Below are positions 58,328-64,000 of a stretch of 64,000 bases of DNA, one piece after another (the first letter of the stretch is position 1; each line of letters starts with the position of its first letter). Made by a program: the position numbers and the translations under genes. The notes beneath the pieces were generated by a model, which was given only the letters and a program-made list of their open reading frames with translations, searched no databases and had not been told where the DNA came from. Source of the stretch: Saprospirales bacterium (lineage in GTDB: Bacteria > Bacteroidota > Bacteroidia > Chitinophagales > Saprospiraceae); NCBI GenBank assembly GCA_016711045.1, contig JADJTT010000003.1, positions 372,001 to 436,000 on the forward strand, given 5' to 3'.

Positions 58328-59083
58328 ATGTTTCGAAAACCAGCCAAACCCCGTCCAAGAGAGGTACTTCTAAAGGTAGACACCCTGGATGTGCCGGTCA
58401 AGATCGTTCGCGAACGCCGGAGTTCCATTCGCTTTGCAGTGGGTAAATCTGCGCTGCTGGTGCGTGTGCCGCAGTTTCTGTCCGACCAGGAAGAAGCACG
58501 CCAAATGGAGCGCCTTCAATCCTGGGCAAGCCAACAGTTCAGGAGGCATCCGAATATTCGCGAACGGTTTCAACCCTTTAGCTACAAGGATGGAGATGAA
58601 GTCCAGGTTGGTGCCCGGACTTACCGGCTGCGCATTGCATTTGAAGACAGGGGCAGTCATCGTGCCACGCTCCGGCAAGGCGATATCTTTCTTAAGCTTA
58701 GTCAACAAGAGCACCCGCTTGCCCTGGCCAAAGCTGCACGTAAACTCATAAGCCGGGTGGTCGGAGCTGATTTCCTTCCCGAGATCCGGCAACGGGTCTT
58801 TGAGATAAATGACCTGTACTTCCAGCAGCCTGTTCAGCGCGTGAGCCTTAAATATAACAGCACCAATTGGGGCAGTTGCTCCGCAGGGCGGAATATTAAC
58901 CTGTCTACCAGACTGCTGTTTGCGCCTCCCGAAGTACGCGATTACGTGATCGTGCACGAATTGGCGCATCTGATCGAACTCAACCACTCGGATCGGTTCT
59001 GGAAATTGATTTCAGAAGTAATGCCAAGCTTTGAAGAAAAGGAAAAATGGCTCCGGAAAAACGGGCACCTGTGTGAGTTTTAG
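58328..59083 (+). CDS. YgjP-like (M48-type, DUF45) metallopeptidase
   Basis: 251 residues. The N-terminal half is a DUF45 beta region starting VPVKIVRERRSSIRFAV. The second half has WGSCSAGRNINLSTRLLFAP and the zinc motif HELAHLIELNHSDRFWKLI (HExxH plus a distal His). The family is predicted to be a metal-dependent peptidase; the substrate is unknown. It follows serC by 64 bp and converges with the biotin carrier gene. Confidence 0.92.
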   Translation: MFRKPAKPRPREVLLKVDTLDVPVKIVRERRSSIRFAVGKSALLVRVPQFLSDQEEARQMERLQSWASQQFRRHPNIRERFQPFSYKDGDEVQVGARTYRLRIAFEDRGSHRATLRQGDIFLKLSQQEHPLALAKAARKLISRVVGADFLPEIRQRVFEINDLYFQQPVQRVSLKYNSTNWGSCSAGRNINLSTRLLFAPPEVRDYVIVHELAHLIELNHSDRFWKLISEVMPSFEEKEKWLRKNGHLCEF

Positions 59084-59091
59084 TCCTGCTC

Positions 59092-59574
59092 CTACTCCAT
59101 TCGGACCAACACATGCCCCTTATCGACAGGTTGCCCTTTTTGAACGGGGATATTCCCGACGATTCCGTCGCCAGGCGATTTGATTATATTTTCCATTTTC
59201 ATGGCCTCCAAAATGAGCAGGGCATCCCCTTGTTTTACTTTATCACCGGGCTTGACGAGAATCTGGAGCACAAGCCCTGGCATTGGAGCCCGCACGGTAT
59301 CGACCCGATGGACCGTGTCCAACAGAAGTCCCATTTTATTGACCAACTGATCGTATGGGTCGGATATTTCCGCCTGGTAGAGGGTACCATTGATGGATAG
59401 TGTCAGTTTCTTTTCCTGAAAGTTGGATTCCATCACGACCACCTCAAAAGAGCGGGTCCCTTTGAGCACATGCAGGGAATTCTTCCCGGTCTGTACACAA
59501 TCCAACGCTTCCAATTCTTTAGAGGTGACCTCGAAAGAGAGCGTATCATTGACGACGATCTTCAGCTTTTCCAT
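59092..59574 (-). CDS. biotin carboxyl carrier protein
   Basis: 160 residues. An N-terminal segment (about 1-85) is typical of Bacteroidota carrier subunits. The C-terminal biotinyl domain has APMPGLVLQILVKPGDKVK, the biotin-accepting Lys in LEAMKMENIIKSP and PVDKGHVLVRME. The partner carboxylase (acetyl- or propionyl-CoA carboxylase) is not in the window. Its start overlaps the end of the AtpI-like gene by 29 bp. Confidence 0.9.
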   Translation of the reverse strand: MEKLKIVVNDTLSFEVTSKELEALDCVQTGKNSLHVLKGTRSFEVVVMESNFQEKKLTLSINGTLYQAEISDPYDQLVNKMGLLLDTVHRVDTVRAPMPGLVLQILVKPGDKVKQGDALLILEAMKMENIIKSPGDGIVGNIPVQKGQPVDKGHVLVRME

Positions 59575-59974
59575 ATCCGGAGACGGGTTGCACCCTTCCT
59601 ATTTTCATGAGGAAGTAGGTTTCAAAGATGGTAAAGGCCAAATATACCACAAAAAAAGGCAGGATAAAGTACTTGGATGCAGGTTCGGCAAATTTCAGAT
59701 AGAGTACCAACACGACCATGGAAAGTAACATCTTGGCAAAAACGGATCCCATTACAAAGAGGGTGAAGGCGTTTTTATTTTCGCTCACCGCCAGTTTTTT
59801 GCCAACCACATAGAGGAGAATCGCCGTCAGAAAATAGAATCCCAACAACATCCAGTATAGCAGCTGGTGGTCGCCAAAAAGCGGGTATTGGTTGAGGATA
59901 AACAGGACGGCGGCGGTGAGAAAGGTAATCAGTCCCAATTGCTGGAAAAAAACCTTTGCAGATAGGCTATTCAT
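59546..59974 (-). CDS. AtpI-like four-helix membrane protein
   Basis: 142 residues with four membrane helices (about 11-27, 38-57, 68-90, 100-120), as in Bacteroidota AtpI-like proteins near ATP synthase genes. No ATP synthase gene follows; a biotin carrier gene does. The start overlaps the AtpZ gene by 8 bp. Confidence 0.7.
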   Translation of the reverse strand: MNSLSAKVFFQQLGLITFLTAAVLFILNQYPLFGDHQLLYWMLLGFYFLTAILLYVVGKKLAVSENKNAFTLFVMGSVFAKMLLSMVVLVLYLKFAEPASKYFILPFFVVYLAFTIFETYFLMKIGRVQPVSGYGKAEDRRQ

Positions 59975-60212
59975 CTTTAGGGTCTTTCGGCGGTTTTTCT
60001 ACAAAGAACAAGTCTTTGAGAGATAAATAGAGCCCGGCAAAGAGCGAAAGCAGGGCCAGCAGTGCGGTGAAATAGGGGTGTTTAGTCTGGAAGTACCGGT
60101 CGAGACGACTGCCGAGAAAGGTACCCACTCCCAATACAATAGCCAGTTGAAAGGCCATGCCTGAATATTTCAGGTATTGATCAGCCTGCGTTTTCTTTGG
60201 GGGTTTTGGCAT
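59967..60212 (-). CDS. AtpZ/AtpI family protein
   Basis: 81 residues with two membrane helices (about 18-36, 46-66) and the motif GVGTFLGSRLDRYF. The family is thought to help assemble F-type ATPase rings or transport magnesium. The start overlaps the bactofilin end by 32 bp. Confidence 0.85.
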   Translation of the reverse strand: MPKPPKKTQADQYLKYSGMAFQLAIVLGVGTFLGSRLDRYFQTKHPYFTALLALLSLFAGLYLSLKDLFFVEKPPKDPKDE

Positions 60213-60654
60213 TTCCTGGAATATTTTCCCGTTTCACCTCGGGGGTGGCGGTATTACCCGGCTTGGCAGCTCCGGAAACTCCATTCATCCGAAGGTCGCC
60301 TACCAGCACTGCCCCTGGCTGAACCACCAGTTTCCCGTAGCGGATTTGGCCGTTCACATTAGCGGTTTCTTTAATCGTAAGCAGATCTTCCACGACCAGT
60401 GTACCCTGAAAGCGGCCTTCGATCACGGCGCTAACACACCCTACTTCACCTTCAATGCTCCCTGTAGGGCCGATAATTACCTTGGATTCACATTTCAGGC
60501 TACCCTTAATATGGCCATCGATCCGGATATCGCTTTTTGATTGAATGTCCCCCTCTACCGTAGTTCCCTGAACCAGGTTATTGAACGAGTGCGAAGTGCT
60601 TGGGGCGCTTGTATTACTTTTCGTGGTTTCTTTTGATTTATTACTCCCGAACAT
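60181..60654 (-). CDS. bactofilin (polymer-forming cytoskeletal protein)
   Basis: 157 residues. A short Ser/Thr-rich N-terminus is followed by the right-handed beta-helix core: TTVEGDIQSKSDIRIDGHIK, GSLKCESKVIIGPTGSIEGE and TANVNGQIRYGKLVVQPG. A Pro/Lys-rich tail ends it. Bactofilins form filaments at the inner membrane that localise envelope enzymes. It is the first gene of a compact minus-strand set with atpZ, the AtpI-like gene and the carrier protein. Confidence 0.93.
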   Translation of the reverse strand: MFGSNKSKETTKSNTSAPSTSHSFNNLVQGTTVEGDIQSKSDIRIDGHIKGSLKCESKVIIGPTGSIEGEVGCVSAVIEGRFQGTLVVEDLLTIKETANVNGQIRYGKLVVQPGAVLVGDLRMNGVSGAAKPGNTATPEVKRENIPGNAKTPKENAG

Positions 60655-60813
60655 GTTAACCGGTTTTATTTTAGTTCACTTAAGGATGTTTGCTAAGGTA
60701 GGCAATTATAAAAGGTTTTTCCTGGATAACCATCCAAATCGCCGAAAATTTAGACGCAGACAGACTCTATCCTTTTAATATGTAGCCTGGCCGACGATTG
60801 TTCGGAGGGATAC

Positions 60814-60855
60814 AAAAAAACGATTCCCTGCCCGGCATACCGCCAGGCAGGGAAT
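60814..60855 (-). terminator. terminator of the PorP/SprF gene
   Basis: ATTCCCTGCC pairs with GGCAGGGAAT (10 bp); on the minus strand a T7 run follows. Confidence 0.87.
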
Positions 60856-60885
60856 AGAATCCACGTGTCCCTTACAGGAACTGGA

Positions 60886-61941
60886 TTAGAAACGAGGGCA
60901 ATAAACACCACGACGCTCTGGGCCACAGATCTTATAGATCAAGGCAAACTCGAATGCGCCGTTATTATTACTGGCCGGAACCAGGTCCGACACGTTTACA
61001 TCGTAGCTAAAACCAAGGCTGAAGCTTTCATAGTCGAAGCGGGTTGACAAGATCAGGGCATCCAACAGCACCCCGGAATCGATCTTATTGGCAATCCGCG
61101 CCCAGGTACCGATTTGGAAAGCAGCGTAGGTCTTGCGGTTACCACTCAATAAAAACTTCAGGCTGGTGCCCGTATTCACCTGAAAAGAGGGGCCTTGCCA
61201 CATGGCGATCACGCCTGGGATCAACCCGAAGCGGGCGCCGGCCATAAAGTCCCCACCTGCATGAAAGGTATAGCGGCTGTATAGGTCGTCTACCCCATCA
61301 TCGTAGAAAGATTGGTTCGCGCGATTCAGGTGATGGAAGGCGCCACCGAAATACAAACTGTTGTTCTCATCAAATACAGAGAACCAGAGCACCCCTGCCG
61401 CCATATCGGCAAACAGAAAGTTGTCGTTCAACAGCGCTGTCTCTTCTCCGGAGCTAAGGCTTCCGTCGAAACCGCCGTTTCCATCGTGTTGGTTGGGCCA
61501 GCGGGCCTTCATGAAATCGATGCTGCGCTGGGCTACCCCACCTTCAGCGCCAACGACCAGGTAATGGGCTTCCTTACGGGACCCTCCCATTTTTTTGGCG
61601 TAGGATGCAGAGATCTTACCCGTCAGGGTTTTAAACTCGGCTTCCCCAGCCTTGTCGCCCCAAAATGTCCCGCCGACACCGAAGTAATCGTAACGGCCGA
61701 CCGCAATACGCTGGTCATAGGACACTGAATAGGTGCTGTACGCGTAAGATTTAAGGACACTGGCCCACTGGTTGCGGTAGTTCGCAATCAAGCGGTTATT
61801 ACAATTCATCACACCCGTCATCGCTGGATTGAGATTCAGGGGAGAAAGGTAAAACTGGGAAAAGTGGATGTCTTGCGAAAAAGCGCCCACTGAACCAGCC
61901 AGGATAAATAATGACAACAACAGGAGTCTAAAACTTTTCAT
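60886..61941 (-). CDS. PorP/SprF family type IX secretion membrane protein
   Basis: 351 residues with signal peptide to about 21 (GSVGAFSQ). It begins DIHFSQFYLSPLNLNPAMTG, the strong family signature, and continues as a beta barrel, ending with aromatic-rich strands (FALIYKICGP). SprF-like proteins help secrete or anchor T9SS cargo on the cell surface; here it fits the several T9SS-tailed proteins in this window. It has its own terminator. Confidence 0.93.
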   Translation of the reverse strand: MKSFRLLLLSLFILAGSVGAFSQDIHFSQFYLSPLNLNPAMTGVMNCNNRLIANYRNQWASVLKSYAYSTYSVSYDQRIAVGRYDYFGVGGTFWGDKAGEAEFKTLTGKISASYAKKMGGSRKEAHYLVVGAEGGVAQRSIDFMKARWPNQHDGNGGFDGSLSSGEETALLNDNFLFADMAAGVLWFSVFDENNSLYFGGAFHHLNRANQSFYDDGVDDLYSRYTFHAGGDFMAGARFGLIPGVIAMWQGPSFQVNTGTSLKFLLSGNRKTYAAFQIGTWARIANKIDSGVLLDALILSTRFDYESFSLGFSYDVNVSDLVPASNNNGAFEFALIYKICGPERRGVYCPRF

Positions 61942-62207
61942 ATCGACCGTTTTGATAATTGCCGTACTGACAGTAGAGAATTATTGTGAAAGATGGGTTT
62001 CCAAGGCACAATTATAGTCATTGTTGAAGAAACTTGAGAATAATTTTGTGTTAAAAAAGTATTCGATTTTTCAACGCCGTTTGGAAGTAGACACTGCATA
62101 TACATAAAACGCTGCTTATAAAGCCACTAAGTTTTACGCTGGATGCCCTGCCTTCCATAATTAATTGGAGTAGCAAGATGTAGCTTTTCCACAAACCGGC
62201 ACGGAGT

Positions 62208-62642
62208 TTAACCCCGATTCTTTTCCGTGCCTTCCTTTCGCCTGGAAAGTTCCATTTCCAGCAGCAATCGCATATGTTCCAAACTACCCCGGGTGCCCAA
62301 CCAGCTTTGCAGGAGGAATGCGCCTCCAAGAAAAAACAGTAAGCTAACCGGAAAGAGCACAAATGCAACTGAAGCCAGGGGAATCCACCCCATCAGCCCA
62401 AAAATAAACCCCACCAGTATCCAGGAAGGAGAAAGAGCGCCTGCCCACACAATAGCCCGCCGAAGGCGGTGGAACAGCACTTCCCGTTCCAACACCCGCC
62501 CGTACATCTCCAGCAGTTGGGCAGTAGAAAAAAAAACCGGACCGGTAGATAGCAACAGCGAGAAGTCCTCTTCGGCTTCTCTTTCCATCTTTTCCAATAA
62601 TTTGTGCAGATGGGTATTATCCATTTTCTCCTGTGTCCTCAT
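62208..62642 (-). CDS. two-helix membrane protein of unknown function
   Basis: 144 residues from the ATG at 62642 (a second ATG at 62624 is possible). Charged helices (about 1-60) are followed by membrane helices at about 67-85 and 90-112 and a basic C-terminus. No family recognised. Confidence 0.6.
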   Translation of the reverse strand: MRTQEKMDNTHLHKLLEKMEREAEEDFSLLLSTGPVFFSTAQLLEMYGRVLEREVLFHRLRRAIVWAGALSPSWILVGFIFGLMGWIPLASVAFVLFPVSLLFFLGGAFLLQSWLGTRGSLEHMRLLLEMELSRRKEGTEKNRG

Positions 62643-62689
62643 ACCTTAAATATAACGGTATTCTCATAGATTTCAATATTTTTTCCTCA

Positions 62690-62736
62690 GGAGAAAAAAA
62701 AAGAGGGGACTGCCGAATCGGCAGCCCCCTCTTTTT
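62690..62736 (-). terminator. terminator of the coiled-coil lipoprotein gene
   Basis: AGAGGGG and CTGCCGA pair with TCGGCAG and CCCCTCT; on the minus strand T9 follows. Confidence 0.85.
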
Positions 62737-62759
62737 ATCATTCGCAGCAAAAATTAGCC

Positions 62760-63299
62760 TTAGTTGGAATTTCCCGCAAGGGCATTTGCATGCTGTTTTG
62801 CAATTTCTGCCAATTTGGCCTTGGATTGGGTCATGCGCTCGGTCCATGTACCCACCTGGGTAGTAGCTTCTGTAGCTGCCGTCTGTAATTCGGTAATCAC
62901 CGCTTGAGTTTCTTTACCCAATTTTCCATTGGCCAAGCCATCCTTTAGCTCGGTCAACTTTTGGGTTTTCTCTCCCCAAGATGCTACAAAGCCATTTAAT
63001 TCGTCGTTGATGGTAGCCATCTGCTGACTTTCCTGTTGGAACATGGACTCCAACTCACTCAACTTGGTTTTGCTGGCATCGTCGAGCTTCTTTAATACGT
63101 CTTCACTCACCTGCAGACCGGAAGCCATGGTTTGTGAATTCGCGATTTCCTGCGTCAACATGGTCGCAAAGTCGGTCACGCCAGTGGTTGCAGCATCCCA
63201 TTGAGTGGAAAGCGCCTCGATCGGAGCTTGAAACTGTTTTACGTTGTTACATGCCACCAAAAGCATTCCTGCAACTGCGGCCAAAAGGATCTTCTTCAT
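62760..63299 (-). CDS. coiled-coil lipoprotein of unknown function
   Basis: 179 residues. The leader MKKILLAAVAGMLLVAC has a lipobox VAC; Cys17 is probably acylated. The rest (about 25-175) is almost entirely helical with heptads rich in Ala, Leu, Gln and Lys, and one Trp in each of the segments STQWDAA, ASWGEK and GTWTER. It may be a periplasmic rod-like lipoprotein. Terminator downstream. Confidence 0.7.
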   Translation of the reverse strand: MKKILLAAVAGMLLVACNNVKQFQAPIEALSTQWDAATTGVTDFATMLTQEIANSQTMASGLQVSEDVLKKLDDASKTKLSELESMFQQESQQMATINDELNGFVASWGEKTQKLTELKDGLANGKLGKETQAVITELQTAATEATTQVGTWTERMTQSKAKLAEIAKQHANALAGNSN

Positions 63300-63405
63300 A
63301 GTTCTAAAGTTTTTTTAATGGTTAATCGTTATTAATGGTAGGTAAAATGCTTTGAAATTGTTCGAATTTCACATACAAAAGACGAAAAATAAATAAAAGG
63401 TAACA

Positions 63406-64000
63406 TCAGGTGCCCAAAGGAATTTCCGAGATCTGTATGATATTTTCAGGATTGGAATAATCGAACTGGTATACATTGTCCGGGCCGACCACCAACAGCA
63501 GGCCTCCCAGGGGGATGACATCAAAAGCCGTAAACCCGGTAAAATGCTTCAGTAACTGGATATTCTCCGGATCGGCCACATTATATACTTTCAAGCCCTG
63601 TGAATCTTCACAAATGAAGAGGATATCGCCGTCCAATCCCACGCCTTTGGGGTTATACATATTGTACTGTGCGACGAGGAAGGGCTGGTACACGTTGGTG
63701 ATATTGAAAATATTGAGCAGATTGACCTGCTCGTCTACCGACACCCGGCATCGTTGTATCCGGTTGGTGGTATTCAGCGTCACATAGGCATAGGTATCAT
63801 TGGCTACAACAGGGTCGCAGGGCTCAAACCCGAAGTTGAATTCCGAGTAGAGGAATTGTCCGGCCGCCTGTGGTATACCGGTAGACCCAATAGTATACAC
63901 ATAAAGTCCAGACCCGGCTCCGATGAAGAGCTTATCTCCCAGGTTAAAGATGGTTTCAATATTGGAGCCAATAAATTGCTCGCTTAGATAATTGGGATCG
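63406..64000 (-). CDS. LVIVD-repeat protein, 5' end cut by the window
   Basis: The frame is open from the right edge (first whole codon at 63999) to the stop at 63406; a GTG at 63900 is internal. Repeated blades read FLVAQYNMYNPKGVGL, ILFICEDSQGLKVYNVADPE and YQFDYSNPENIIQI, the LVIVD/choice-of-anchor propeller type found in Bacteroidota surface proteins. The N-terminus and any signal peptide lie outside the window. Confidence 0.75.
   Translation of the reverse strand, partial: DPNYLSEQFIGSNIETIFNLGDKLFIGAGSGLYVYTIGSTGIPQAAGQFLYSEFNFGFEPCDPVVANDTYAYVTLNTTNRIQRCRVSVDEQVNLLNIFNITNVYQPFLVAQYNMYNPKGVGLDGDILFICEDSQGLKVYNVADPENIQLLKHFTGFTAFDVIPLGGLLLVVGPDNVYQFDYSNPENIIQISEIPLGT

Overview
The window is chromosomal DNA of a Bacteroidota bacterium, most likely of the Saprospiraceae/Lewinella group. 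The reasons are: outer-membrane and secreted proteins with type IX secretion (T9SS) sorting tails, a PorP/SprF protein, a long HYR-like/dockerin-like surface protein, a choice-of-anchor-B protein, the Bacteroidota-specific run rpmB-rpmG-DUF4295-ftsY, and several upstream sites that fit the Bacteroidota promoter pattern TTTG-N19/20-TAnnTTTG. No phage, plasmid, transposase or CRISPR array was seen. It looks like core genome plus envelope functions.

Layout. 0-5.7 kb: secreted or envelope proteins (DUF3298, a PQQ-type sugar dehydrogenase, a beta-propeller protein, DUF1684, a subtilase). 5.8-7.9 kb: tRNA-Arg, L28, L33, DUF4295, an inverted-repeat element and ftsY. 7.9-14.6 kb (minus): a polyprenyl glycosylphosphotransferase, lipoproteins, an oxidoreductase and a DUF4836-like protein. 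14.7-20 kb: M14 peptidase and alaS. 19.9-20.45 kb: an AT-rich gap with DnaA-box-like sites. 20.4-27.1 kb (plus): M23 peptidase, CapA-like protein, DUF3667, choice-of-anchor B protein and a putative porin. 27.1-33 kb (minus): LOG protein, an NtrC-like regulator without a DNA-binding domain, an M20 amidohydrolase, a glycosyltransferase fusion and recR. 33.2-38.5 kb: pyruvate dehydrogenase E2, a CoA-binding protein, an OmpA protein, an amino-acid dehydrogenase and peptide deformylase. 38.5-49.4 kb: ruvX, a 1238-residue surface protein, a NrtR-like Nudix regulator, threonine aldolase, a bifunctional nuclease, mazG, ribA and small unknowns. 49.8-51.5 kb: cvpA, pabA/trpG and a membrane protein. 51.5-57.1 kb (minus): a full 16S-23S-5S rRNA operon with twin promoters, a hairpin-rich leader, a tRNA-like cloverleaf in the spacer and a 67-bp tandem repeat beside 5S. 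57.2-64 kb: serC, a YgjP-type peptidase, a biotin carrier protein, AtpI/AtpZ-like proteins, bactofilin, PorP/SprF, two unknown envelope proteins and a partial LVIVD-repeat protein.

Three conserved genes (the glycosyltransferase fusion, the CoA-binding protein and mazG) are each broken by one base in a homopolymer. Together this looks more like residual assembly error than biology. I see no clear new defence or biosynthetic system. The non-coding signals that most deserve a second look are the tRNA-like cloverleaf, the triplicated 5S upstream region, the rRNA leader hairpins, the DnaA-box cluster and a terminator-like hairpin inside the CapA reading frame.
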